Origin: an uncultured Collinsella sp.
GTDB taxonomy: Bacteria; Actinomycetota; Coriobacteriia; Coriobacteriales; Coriobacteriaceae
Direction: 5' to 3'
NCBI GenBank assembly: GCA_958429225.1
Contig: CAUAJB010000033.1
Coordinates: 1-21,785, forward strand
Length of the DNA stretch: 21,785 nt
The notes under the pieces are model-generated. The model made no database searches, had not been told where the DNA came from, and saw nothing but the letters and a program-made list of their open reading frames with translations. Of this stretch, positions 6,593 through 14,574 are shown in pieces (position 1 is the stretch's first letter; each line of letters begins with the position of its first letter). The translations under genes were made by a program, and so were the position numbers.

Positions 6593-7873
6593 ATGCTCGC
6601 CTCTCTTTTCTCAAAGCCTCAATCATCGCTGTCCGTGCAGGCTAAGCGCCTGGTGGCGATGCGCTTTCTCATCTACACCGGTTTTCAGACCAGCTACTTT
6701 ATCGGCGTCATCGGAACGCTCACCTATGCAGACGATGCCTCGGTCGTGGCGACATCGCTGGCCGTTCTGTTTATGAACGTTTTCGTGATCCTGGGGTCCT
6801 TTGCGGGTGGAGCGGCGCTCGACGCTTTGGGCCCGCGCCGCCATTTTTTGCTGAGCATCGTCGGCGCGCTGACAACCGGCGCGGCGATTATCGCCTTTGG
6901 CAGCGCGACCGGAACAGTCCTTGCCGGCGCGGTGCTCCTGGGTTTTGTGATGGGGTTCGCCCAGCCCATCGCCACATCCTATCCGGCCTACCTCACCGAT
7001 GATCCCGTCGAGCTCAAAGACATCAACTCCGCCATCGCCATGTTTTCAAACGTGAGTATCATCGTTGGCCCCACGCTGGGCGGCTTTGTCGCGGCGGCTG
7101 CGTCGTCGCGCGCGGTGTTTGTGCTCATGATGATCTTTACAGTGCTGGCGCTCGTCGCCGGTTGGGGCTTTAGGCCGCAGACCAGCCATGTCGCCGGGGA
7201 TGCGGATGCCGATTCGGCAGAGGAAGGGGAGCGTGCGGGACAAAGCTCCAACCCCAGCACGTCCGCCCGCGCCACCTTCGCAGCCAGCATCAAGACAGTC
7301 TTCACCAACAGCGTCCTCGCCCTGCTGTTCTGCATTATTTTCCTTTCAAACTTTGGCTATGGTGCCTTCGACCCGCTGGAGTCGTTCTTCTACCGCGATG
7401 TTTTGCATGTCGGTGTTGAGTGGATGGGCTGGCTCTCGTCGGCCAGCGGTGTGGGCGCGGTGCTAGGCGCCGTGGTCACGCTCCGCTTGCCGCCGCACCT
7501 GGTCAACCTTAAAACGCTGCTCGTGGCGCTTATGTCCGTGGGTCTGGGAAGCCTGCTCTACGTGGGAACGCCGTATGTGGGCGTAGCCCTTGTCGGCCAG
7601 ATTGCCCTGGGCGTGGCCTGGGGCGTCGTCAACCCGCTCCACAACACTATCGTGCAGACGACGGCCCCGCTCGAGCAGCTCGGCCGCGTCAACTCGGTCA
7701 TGGGCTTTGGCAACATGTTCGCCGGCGTGGCGCCGCTGGCGATTGCCCCGTGGCTGGCGGCGACGTTTGGTGTGCAGCAGACGCTCGTAGGGGCGGGCAT
7801 GGTCGTGACGGCGGTTCCCGCGGCGTTGCTGCTGTTTGGACGCCGGCATTTGGATCGTGCCGCAAGGCAGTAA
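6593..7873 (+). CDS. MFS transporter
   Basis: This 426-residue polytopic membrane protein of the major facilitator superfamily most likely works as a proton-coupled exporter. It contains long hydrophobic helices throughout (about 12 expected), the loop 2-3 motif A version GGAALDALGPRRH (72-84), and a charged cytoplasmic central loop (about 194-226) separating two six-helix halves, as the family requires. The start is ATG 6593, preceded by AAGGAG at 5 bases; two earlier in-frame ATGs (6554, 6575) lie inside the leader hairpin and lack ribosome sites. It is a single-gene unit with its own promoter and dyad. The TAA stop shares its last base with the left arm of the 65-bp repeat copy 3. The substrate is not evident; resemblance is to drug/macrolide-type MFS exporters, and this is inference. 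Confidence 0.93.
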   Translation: MLASLFSKPQSSLSVQAKRLVAMRFLIYTGFQTSYFIGVIGTLTYADDASVVATSLAVLFMNVFVILGSFAGGAALDALGPRRHFLLSIVGALTTGAAIIAFGSATGTVLAGAVLLGFVMGFAQPIATSYPAYLTDDPVELKDINSAIAMFSNVSIIVGPTLGGFVAAAASSRAVFVLMMIFTVLALVAGWGFRPQTSHVAGDADADSAEEGERAGQSSNPSTSARATFAASIKTVFTNSVLALLFCIIFLSNFGYGAFDPLESFFYRDVLHVGVEWMGWLSSASGVGAVLGAVVTLRLPPHLVNLKTLLVALMSVGLGSLLYVGTPYVGVALVGQIALGVAWGVVNPLHNTIVQTTAPLEQLGRVNSVMGFGNMFAGVAPLAIAPWLAATFGVQQTLVGAGMVVTAVPAALLLFGRRHLDRAARQ

Positions 7874-7937
7874 AACCATCACAACATTCGATGAAAATCG
7901 CGATTTTGACGAAAAACGTCGAATGTTGTGATGGTTT
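7873..7937 (-). repeat. 65-bp palindromic element, copy 3 (inverted core)
   Basis: Perfect 19-bp arms lie at 7873-7891 and 7919-7937, and the left arm begins on the last base of the MFS stop codon. Read on the opposite strand, its core aligns with copies 1 and 2, so it is in inverted orientation. The core contains the perfect 14-bp palindrome AAAATCGCGATTTT (7894-7907). Confidence 0.9.
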
Positions 7938-7952
7938 GCACCCCGGGCCAGG

Positions 7953-7990
7953 CCACCACAAAGGGTCCAGACACCTTTGTGGTGGTTTTT
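7953..7990 (+). terminator. 33-bp repeat copy B; probable terminator after the MFS gene
   Basis: A perfect 12-bp stem (7953-7964 with 7974-7985), identical in its arms to copy A, has loop GTCCAGACA and is followed by TTTTT. It lies 15 bases after the 65-bp element. It probably ends the MFS transcript. Confidence 0.75.
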
Positions 7991-7993
7991 GCT

Positions 7994-8024
7994 TTGACGG
8001 GCCGCGGCTGCGCCTTGGTATACC
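7994..8024 (+). promoter_or_regulatory. Probable promoter of the HAD phosphatase gene
   Basis: TTGACG (7994-7999) and an extended -10, TGGTATACC (TG at 8016-8017, hexamer TATACC 8019-8024), are spaced about 19 bases. The -10 lies within the 10-bp palindrome TGGTATACCA. It is some 55 bases upstream of the gene start. Confidence 0.5.
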
Positions 8025-8079
8025 ATGTACACCATTTCCGACCACATTCAGCACCGCCGCACAACCCAGAAAGGCCCCC

Positions 8080-8901
8080 ATGGACACCACCTTCAGCCAC
8101 ATCAAAGCCGTGTTCTGCGATATCGACGGCACGCTGCTCACGAGCCAGCACACGGTGTCCCCGCGCACCGTGGCGGCGATCCGCGCCCTGCGCGAGCGCG
8201 GCGTGCTCTTTGGCCTGTGCACCGGGCGCGACGCCCACGCGACCGAGGCCATGTACGAGCTCTGGGGCATCGAAGGCCTGGTAGACGTGATGGTGGGCTG
8301 CGGTGGTGCCGAGGTCATCGACCGTGCGCACGACATCAACGAGCTGAGCTATCCGCTGCCGGGCGAGACCATCGCGCGCATCTGCGAGCACATGGCGGAC
8401 CTTCCGGCAACGCCCGTCTGCCCCCGAGACGGCGTGTTCTACGTGCCCGAGAGCAACGCGTGCGTCGAGCACCTGTCGCGCGTCGACGGCGTGCCCTACC
8501 AGGTGGTCGATTTTGCCGAGTTTTTGCGCGAGCCGCAACCCAAGGTGATGTTTACCATGGCGCCCGAGGTGATGCCGCAGGTGATTGAGCGGGCGTCGAC
8601 GTTTGCCGATAACACTGTTAAGGCGGCGGCTCTGCAAACCACGCAGCGGCTCTACGAGTTCATGGATCCGCGCGTGTCCAAGACGCGCGGCCTTGTGCGC
8701 GTGGCGGAGCTCAACGACATGGAGCTCCAGGACATCTGCGTGTTTGGCGATGCGGACAACGACACCTGCATGGTGGCCGACGCCGGCGTGGGCGTGGCCA
8801 TGGCAAATGGCAGCGATGCCACCCGTGCCGCCGCCGATTTTGTAACCGCGAGCAACGACAAAGACGGCATCGCGATCTTTATCGAGGAACATCTGCTATA
8901 G
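8080..8901 (+). CDS. Cof-type HAD-IIB phosphatase
   Basis: This 273-residue HAD superfamily hydrolase is probably a cytoplasmic phosphatase acting on sugar phosphates, nucleotides or flavin-type metabolites. Motif I is CDIDGTLL with nucleophile Asp14 and Asp16; motif II is GLCTGRD with Thr48; motif III Lys is likely Lys201 in SKTRGL; motif IV is FGDADND (Asp224, Asp228). The long middle segment (about 85-190) fits the C2-type cap of the Cof family, and the length is normal. The start is ATG 8080, preceded by AGAAAGG at 5 bases; the frame is open far upstream but those codons overlap the MFS gene and repeats. It is a single-gene unit, followed by a 33-bp repeat. The substrate cannot be told from sequence. 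Confidence 0.93.
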   Translation: MDTTFSHIKAVFCDIDGTLLTSQHTVSPRTVAAIRALRERGVLFGLCTGRDAHATEAMYELWGIEGLVDVMVGCGGAEVIDRAHDINELSYPLPGETIARICEHMADLPATPVCPRDGVFYVPESNACVEHLSRVDGVPYQVVDFAEFLREPQPKVMFTMAPEVMPQVIERASTFADNTVKAAALQTTQRLYEFMDPRVSKTRGLVRVAELNDMELQDICVFGDADNDTCMVADAGVGVAMANGSDATRAAADFVTASNDKDGIAIFIEEHLL

Positions 8902-8913
8902 CGCCGGGGGGGA

Positions 8914-8946
8914 CCACCGCAAAGGGGGCAGGCTCCTTTGCGGTGG
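8914..8946 (+). repeat. 33-bp repeat copy C with compensatory change
   Basis: The stem CCACCGCAAAGG (8914-8925) with CCTTTGCGGTGG (8935-8946) is perfect. Compared with copies A and B, one A-T pair has become G-C on both arms, which keeps the stem intact. No T-run follows, so this copy is less likely to act as a terminator. Confidence 0.8.
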
Positions 8947-9264
8947 CCTCTGGCGATTTGGGTGAATTGATACCTAAAATCAGCGCGAAAATTCAAATAA
9001 CGTTGTCTGAACATCATGCTTCTAACCACCGATGAGTTAAAGATATTCCCATCAATTTGGTAGTCTATTCCTCCCGGTTAATGATCTACCGTTCACAGGA
9101 CGCATGCTCTTGAGCAAAATGTTGTGCAAATAAATCTAATGCCATTAAAAAATATTAGGCAACTAAATTACCAGCAGAAACAAAAATTAGATAACGAATA
9201 AACGAAGGCAAATCTGAGTAAATGTCAAGAGAATTGAGAATTCGCTACAAAACTATCGGTATTT

Positions 9265-9294
9265 TTGCTTAGATGTTCAAACAATCGTTACAAT
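9265..9294 (+). promoter_or_regulatory. Probable promoter of the pilus cluster
   Basis: TTGCTT (9265-9270) and TACAAT (9289-9294) are spaced 18 bases in AT-rich DNA, about 90 bases before the adhesin start. A second possible -10, TATAAG, lies at 9301-9306. Confidence 0.5.
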
Positions 9295-9308
9295 ATGTAC
9301 TATAAGCG

Positions 9309-9379
9309 TGCGCAATTACAGATTGCGCAGATACGTTTGATAGTGAAAGAGCAAGATCGCGGTCTCTTGGGGAGGAGAC
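9309..9379 (+). promoter_or_regulatory. Leader hairpins before the pilus adhesin gene
   Basis: A perfect 8-bp hairpin, TGCGCAAT (9309-9316) with ATTGCGCA (9322-9329), lies just downstream of the promoter candidate. A second short dyad, GTCTC (9362-9366) with GAGAC (9375-9379), encloses the strong ribosome site GGGGAGGAG (9369-9377), so part of the site would be paired in the folded form. Confidence 0.45.
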
Positions 9380-9383
9380 ATCG

Positions 9384-12300
9384 ATGAAAGCGAATTCAGA
9401 AAAAACTAAGCAGAGTAAAAAAGCGACGCGCCGTGTACTGGCAGGCGTTTTGTGCGGAGCCTCCGTCTTGAGCCTGGTACTGTCGCTCGTCATGCCTCCG
9501 ATCTCGCAGGCCATTGCCAACGATGGTCAGACCGAAGAAACTGTGACGGCGGGTGGTTCCTCAACTGAGTCTACTGATGTAGAAAACACCAACAACGGGG
9601 ACGAAAAAAACCAGAATAGTGACGAGACCGAGGGCGACGAAGCTGGCGACGATAGCCAGCCTGAGGAGCAGCCTGAGGAAGAGCGGCAGAACGAGGGTAC
9701 AACGACTTCGGATAGTGAAACCGTTGTTACGGCTGCGGAAAACGAGCAGGCTAAAACGGCATCCGATGAGATGATAGATAGCGCGAGTAAGCTGAAAGAA
9801 AAGCTGGAGAACGCGAGCGGCACTGCCAACTTTATGCTTACGGTAAATATTGATCTTACGAATGATAATGATAACAATAAGACAATTCAGCTCGACAATG
9901 ACGGTAGCAATATCACGCTGGATCTAAACGGCCATAAGATTAAGTATGCGAGTAATGGTCAGCCTCTGTTCAATATCACCGGTGGCGCGACGCTGACCGT
10001 CAAGGACGGCGAGCAAGCCGCTCCGACAGAGACCACGGTTAATCAAGAAAAAATGAACGGCAATCTCGCTTCAATGGAATGCGACGATTCCAACATCCCG
10101 AACAAACTTACCTACTACGTAACCGAATCGGTCGCAAAAGGAACCGGTGCAACCGAGATAACCGGTACAACCGAGGTACCCGGTACAACTGAGACCCTTA
10201 AAGAGTATAAGGTTGATATCAAGGGTGCTATTGTGGCATGCGGTGACCATGCCAACCTGAAGCTCGTTAATCTCTACAAAACTGGTGGCAAGGTCGGTAC
10301 GTTTAACCTCGAGAGTGGCGCGATCACGCAACAGCAAAATAGCAGAGATCAAAATAACAGTGTTAGCAGTTTGGTTTATGCCGAGGAGGATTCTATCGTC
10401 AATATGAGCGGTGGCTACGTTTGCGGTGCAACCTCTATGAGCCATGGCGCAGGTATCGAACTCGGCACCAAGAACGGGAACGGCATAGGCGCGACTCTTA
10501 ACCTCACCGGTGGCGTGATCGCGGGCAACTACGCTCCCGAAGGCGGCGGCGTGTACGCTGACGGCTCTACAATCAACATGACTGGCGATACGACTGGCGG
10601 CACAATTTCCGGTAACGCTACGTTCGAGGGTCGGTCGGGTTTTGGCGCGGGAATTTGTGCTAAGGACTCCATGGTGACCATTTTGAATGGTTACATTACT
10701 AACAACAAATATCAGCACTACGATGAAAGCCACAAGGGTAAAGGTTGCCACGGTGGTGGCGGCATTGCCGCTTTCAATGACGGCAGTCTCACAATTGCAG
10801 GCGGTTACATCACGGGCAACTACTCTGCCGAGGCTGGCGGCGGCGTTTATGCTGGCGCTTGGAATAGTGCTCTTTCCGGGTTTACGTTTTCTGGTGGAAT
10901 CATCGCTAGCAATGTGGCGCAAAACTCAGAGGGTGGCGGCATCCGTATCGCTGCGCCTACAGTTGGCGATTTTAATGTGAGCGGCAAGAAGGCCTACATC
11001 ACTAACAATAAGACCAATACCACCTTCGACTGGGGTGGCGGCGGCGTGTTCGTCCAGGGTGGCAACAGCGACCAAAACATAGATTCAGCGAGCCTCAAGA
11101 TTTACAACGCACTGATTACCAACAATTCGGCCCAAGGCTATGGCGGCGGCTTCGCTGCCTGCCCGACCGGCAAAACGTCTATTACCGACACCAATGGCAT
11201 TGCAATTTACGGAAACACCGATGCAGACGGTAATAAGCTATCAGGTGACAGCAATGAAAAGAAGGAAGACCGGCTTGAAACTGAGGGCGGTGTGATTACC
11301 CCTGACTTCAAGGAGAATGGCCATGAGGATCTTTTCCTTGTTCACAGGAAGAACAACGGTGACTACATCGCAGCCGTAACGGGCCAGATGCTTGGCGGCG
11401 GCGCTGCCAATTGGAAGGGCACGATCGACGGCGATACACAAACTTTTATCGGCAAGTACGAGGGCGCCCAAGCTAAGTACAGGATTGGCCTTGCGGCTAA
11501 CCCAACTGAACCGGACAAAGACGAGGCTATTAAAGCGGCAACGCTCTTCATCACGGGCAACACATCCAACGTCCATGGTGGCGGCATCATGACCAATGGA
11601 GACGTTGTCGCCGGCTCCACCACGCAGGTGAGTGTGTATCCCAAGATGAAGCTCAACGGCATTAAGGCGCTGACGGGCCGCAAGCTCGAAAAAGACGAGT
11701 TCGAGTTCGAACTGCTCAAGCAGAATCCGATTGTTGACGAGAATGGCAAGCCGATTGTTGACGAGAATGGCAAGCCTTTATACACAGTTCCGAGCTTTGA
11801 CTCCAAAGATAAGCTTCAGCTCAATGGCTGCTCGGTTGTCGGTACGGTGAGAAACGACATAGATGGAAACTTTACCTTTGATCTGGGTGAAGTTTATGCC
11901 GATGAGAATCTTGTTTACTACTTGGTAGAGGTTCCGGGCACGGACGAGGGCGTGGCTTACGACGAGACTATCTACAAAATAGATCCTACGGTTGTGGAGG
12001 ATACGGGCAAGACGCACTACGTGCTTGGCATTAAATACACGTATTACGAAGTCAAGAGCGTTTCAGTAACAAAGGTAAAAAAAGACGGCGCTGGCGCAAA
12101 AACGTCAGAAACAGAATCGGCAGCCATCGCAGCGGCTGAAGGCGAAAACGCTGCTACCATTACGCTTACCAGTGGTGCAACTTTCACCAACAAGTGCCCC
12201 AGTCGTTCCTGGACTCCTGAGGCGACTAAGGTCGTTGAGGGTGGCGAGATGAAGGAGTTTACACTTCAGCTTGCGAAAGACAGCGAATTTAAAAACATCA

Positions 12301-12809
12301 TCGGTACCGCCGTGACCTCTGGTTCTGAGAAGACGCAGACGCTTCTGTTCATGGACGAAAACAATGAAACGATTGAGCTCAAGTACTCGCTCTCTGATAT
12401 CAGGAATAATCCCGGCGACCCGGGTGGCCCTTTCAAGACCTTTACGTACTATGTGCGCGAGAAAACCGACGGTCCGCAGTTCTCGCACTACACGTATGAC
12501 CACTCGGTCTATAAGTTCACGGTTGAGCCAACGTATGACGCCAAAGAAGGAGAGATCAACTGTAGGGTTACCTACAGGAAGGGAACCGTTGACCCCGGCG
12601 GTGCGTGGAAAGACTCCGATAATAAGGACCACGAGTTTCCTGACACTATCCCCACCTTCACCAACACCTACTCCACCTCTTTGCCCCTTTCTGGTATGTC
12701 GGGCATCACTCTGACGTACCTTGCCGGCGCGGCGGTGCTTTGCGCTGCTGCGGCCTGGATGCACATTCGTCGCAAGGCGAATGCGAAGGGAGGCGAGCGT
12801 CGTGAATAA
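9384..12809 (+). CDS. Large LPXTG-type surface adhesin, probable pilus tip protein
   Basis: This 1141-residue secreted, cell-wall-anchored protein has a long signal peptide (about 1-46), an acidic disordered stretch rich in Glu/Asp/Ser/Thr (about 47-125), and a Gly-rich right-handed beta-helix (about 150-740). The helix has repeated turns such as GGxIxGN and GGGVYA. Two Spy0128/FctA-like isopeptide pilin domains follow (about 745-938 and 945-1098). The C-terminus has sorting signal LPLSG (1100-1104), a hydrophobic helix and a basic tail. VYPK at 751-754 resembles a pilin motif but lies at a domain start. Two small internal repeats occur, one of 18-bp units at 10143-10196 and one exact 24-bp duplication at 11727-11774. 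The ribosome site GGGGAGGAG precedes the ATG by 6 bases. The stop overlaps the next pilin start by 8 bases. Size, order and beta-helix suggest a tip adhesin; the ligand is unknown. Base composition is more AT-rich than the next gene. Confidence 0.9.
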   Translation: MKANSEKTKQSKKATRRVLAGVLCGASVLSLVLSLVMPPISQAIANDGQTEETVTAGGSSTESTDVENTNNGDEKNQNSDETEGDEAGDDSQPEEQPEEERQNEGTTTSDSETVVTAAENEQAKTASDEMIDSASKLKEKLENASGTANFMLTVNIDLTNDNDNNKTIQLDNDGSNITLDLNGHKIKYASNGQPLFNITGGATLTVKDGEQAAPTETTVNQEKMNGNLASMECDDSNIPNKLTYYVTESVAKGTGATEITGTTEVPGTTETLKEYKVDIKGAIVACGDHANLKLVNLYKTGGKVGTFNLESGAITQQQNSRDQNNSVSSLVYAEEDSIVNMSGGYVCGATSMSHGAGIELGTKNGNGIGATLNLTGGVIAGNYAPEGGGVYADGSTINMTGDTTGGTISGNATFEGRSGFGAGICAKDSMVTILNGYITNNKYQHYDESHKGKGCHGGGGIAAFNDGSLTIAGGYITGNYSAEAGGGVYAGAWNSALSGFTFSGGIIASNVAQNSEGGGIRIAAPTVGDFNVSGKKAYITNNKTNTTFDWGGGGVFVQGGNSDQNIDSASLKIYNALITNNSAQGYGGGFAACPTGKTSITDTNGIAIYGNTDADGNKLSGDSNEKKEDRLETEGGVITPDFKENGHEDLFLVHRKNNGDYIAAVTGQMLGGGAANWKGTIDGDTQTFIGKYEGAQAKYRIGLAANPTEPDKDEAIKAATLFITGNTSNVHGGGIMTNGDVVAGSTTQVSVYPKMKLNGIKALTGRKLEKDEFEFELLKQNPIVDENGKPIVDENGKPLYTVPSFDSKDKLQLNGCSVVGTVRNDIDGNFTFDLGEVYADENLVYYLVEVPGTDEGVAYDETIYKIDPTVVEDTGKTHYVLGIKYTYYEVKSVSVTKVKKDGAGAKTSETESAAIAAAEGENAATITLTSGATFTNKCPSRSWTPEATKVVEGGEMKEFTLQLAKDSEFKNIIGTAVTSGSEKTQTLLFMDENNETIELKYSLSDIRNNPGDPGGPFKTFTYYVREKTDGPQFSHYTYDHSVYKFTVEPTYDAKEGEINCRVTYRKGTVDPGGAWKDSDNKDHEFPDTIPTFTNTYSTSLPLSGMSGITLTYLAGAAVLCAAAAWMHIRRKANAKGGERRE
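10143..10196 (+). repeat. Three 18-bp tandem units in the adhesin gene
   Basis: Units at 10143, 10161 and 10179 encode TGATEI, TGTTEV and PGTTET. They are in frame, differ by a few bases each, and sit in a Thr/Glu-rich loop of the adhesin. Confidence 0.8.
11727..11774 (+). repeat. Exact 24-bp in-frame duplication in the adhesin gene
   Basis: Units 11727-11750 and 11751-11774 are identical and encode PIVDENGK twice (residues 782-797), in a loop of the first isopeptide pilin domain. Identity at every base points to a recent slip or a site prone to length change. Confidence 0.92.
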
Positions 12810-14466
12810 GAAAGTTTGCTCCTTCCCGATCTTGTTTGCGCTGCTTGCCCTCGTGGTCGGCACCTGCGCGGTTGTGTTCCCCGCTTCCGCGCAGGCCGCG
12901 CCGACCTCGACCGGTTCCATCACGGTGAGCGGCACCGTGGCGCGCAGCTACGACGCCTACCAGATCTTTAGCGCCAACGTCGTCGACGGCGACGGCGACG
13001 CCAAGATCGCCACCGACCTTGCCTGGGCAGGCGACGCCGCGCGCGACGCCGCGCTGCATGTGCTGCACAGCGCCGGCATGCCCAAATCCCAGACCACCGC
13101 GCAGGAAGCTGCCGAGTGGCTCAACACCGATTCCCACCTTACGAGCGCGCTGAGCGCACAGCTCGCTCGTTCCCTTCAGAGCTCTGGCGCCGTGTCAGTG
13201 GCCCTTAACGCGGGCACGGCGGCCGAGCTGCCCTGCGGCTACTGGCTCATCGTCGCCGACGACGACGCCATCGCCCAGGGCGAGGCCGGCACCGCGCCAA
13301 TCATGGCGCTGGTCGGCGGCAGCGCCGTCACCGTCAAGCCCAAGGCGGCGACCCCCAAGGTGTCCAAGCATGTGCTGGAGGACGGCACCGCCGCCTGGCA
13401 GAAGGCCGCCGACGCCACGGTCGGTGACGACCTGTACTGGCGCCTCTCGGCCACGGTCCCGGCGGGTCTTACCGCCTACGATACCTATACGGTGCGGTTC
13501 GTCGACACCATGGGCGCGGGGCTCGACCCCTCCAAGGTGGCCGCGAGCATGCGCGTGTACGTGGCGGCGGGCGCGGACGGCGGCTTCGACGCCGTCCAGA
13601 CCGGCAGGGACGGCCTCGCCGGCACCGAGTCCGCGAAGGGCTGGACCGACATCACGGCCCAGTGCGGGGTCTCGGTCGACGGTAAGACCTTCACCGTGCG
13701 CACCGGCGACCTGATCGCCGCGCTCGGCGGGGCCGATGCCTTTACCGCGGGCGCCCGCGTGGTCGCCGTGTACAATGCGCCGCTCAGCAGCGCGTGCAGC
13801 CACGGCATCGCGAAGGGCAACCCCAACGAGGTCTACCTGCGCTACCCGCGCTCTCCCTTTGCCGACCAGTCCGGCGACGCCGGCTTCACCCGCACGCCGA
13901 GCGATGACGCGTGCGCCTACACCTGGGATCTCGCGCTCACCAAGCGCGGCAGCGACGGCGACAAGCCGCTTGCTGGGGCGGTCCTGAGCATCGCCGACGA
14001 CCGCGGTCGCACACTGGCGGCCGACGGCACGTGGGATGCGGAGGGCAAGGCCACCGTCACTACGGGCGAGGACGGCCGCGTGACCGTCTCGGGCGTGGAC
14101 TCAGGCAAGCTGGAGGTCCGCGAGCTCAAGGCGCCCAAGGGCTACACCGCCTTTGAGGGCACGCGCTCCGTGACGGTCAAGGCCGAGGGCCTGGACGTCG
14201 ACCAGGTGGCCGCCGCCAAGCCCAAGCTCACCATCACGGCCGAGTCGCCCCTGCGCGCCGACAGCGCGGACGGGTCGACGGGCAGCCTGGAGGCGTCGCT
14301 CATTAATACGCCCACCGGCACACCCCCTAGCATTACCACCGGAGGCTTTATGCCCTCGACTGGCGATATGGCAATGTACGCCGCGGCCGCCGCAGCGGTC
14401 GCCGGAGCCGCGCTCATCGTGGTCGCGCTCCTGGTCAAGCGGGGAGGTGGCAGCCATAAAGAGTAG
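12802..14466 (+). CDS. SpaA-type pilin, probable minor subunit
   Basis: This 554-residue wall-anchored pilin has a signal peptide (about 1-33, cleavage near AQAAP) and an N-terminal pilin D1 domain (about 36-180) that ends in VTVKPK, a possible sortase acceptor region. A second isopeptide-type domain (about 185-370) and a C-terminal Cna-B/SpaA domain (about 374-503) follow. In the last, Lys381, the E-box VRELKAPKGYT (Glu441) and Asn502 are candidates for an internal isopeptide bond. The sorting signal is MPSTG (517-521), a Met variant of LPXTG, followed by a helix and basic tail. The start is GTG 12802 with AAGGGAGG 8 bases upstream, overlapping the adhesin stop by 8 bases. The N-terminal domain is clearly paralogous to that of the next gene. 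Its codon use is far more GC-rich than that of either neighbour. Minor versus backbone role is inference from order. Confidence 0.93.
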   Translation: MNKKVCSFPILFALLALVVGTCAVVFPASAQAAPTSTGSITVSGTVARSYDAYQIFSANVVDGDGDAKIATDLAWAGDAARDAALHVLHSAGMPKSQTTAQEAAEWLNTDSHLTSALSAQLARSLQSSGAVSVALNAGTAAELPCGYWLIVADDDAIAQGEAGTAPIMALVGGSAVTVKPKAATPKVSKHVLEDGTAAWQKAADATVGDDLYWRLSATVPAGLTAYDTYTVRFVDTMGAGLDPSKVAASMRVYVAAGADGGFDAVQTGRDGLAGTESAKGWTDITAQCGVSVDGKTFTVRTGDLIAALGGADAFTAGARVVAVYNAPLSSACSHGIAKGNPNEVYLRYPRSPFADQSGDAGFTRTPSDDACAYTWDLALTKRGSDGDKPLAGAVLSIADDRGRTLAADGTWDAEGKATVTTGEDGRVTVSGVDSGKLEVRELKAPKGYTAFEGTRSVTVKAEGLDVDQVAAAKPKLTITAESPLRADSADGSTGSLEASLINTPTGTPPSITTGGFMPSTGDMAMYAAAAAAVAGAALIVVALLVKRGGGSHKE

Positions 14467-14574
14467 CTGGCAGCCCCACAGAGAGCGGGGCGAGACGTAG
14501 CGAAGCAGATGCTAAGACACAGACAGACAGATTAAGATCAAATGGAATTCGAGCAGAAAGCAGAGGAAAAGAAG

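Larger units (their letters stand above)
8902..9383. other. AT-rich gene-free region upstream of pilus genes
   Basis: After the 33-bp repeat, from about 8950, the composition turns sharply AT-rich compared with the rest of the window. I see no credible gene; the longest + strand frames are very short. The final 120 bases hold a promoter candidate (9265-9294), a perfect hairpin (9309-9329) and a hairpin at the ribosome site (9362-9379). Such a region suits regulation of the pilus cluster or may mark acquired DNA. Confidence 0.75.

Noticed and set aside
9014..9061. A 15-codon frame in the AT-rich region
   Set aside because: Too short, no ribosome site, and typical of chance in AT-rich DNA.
14467..14574. 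A terminator between the two SpaA-type pilins (CCCC...GGGG)
   Set aside because: The stem is only 4 bp and no T-run follows; the gap is better read as a spacer within the operon.
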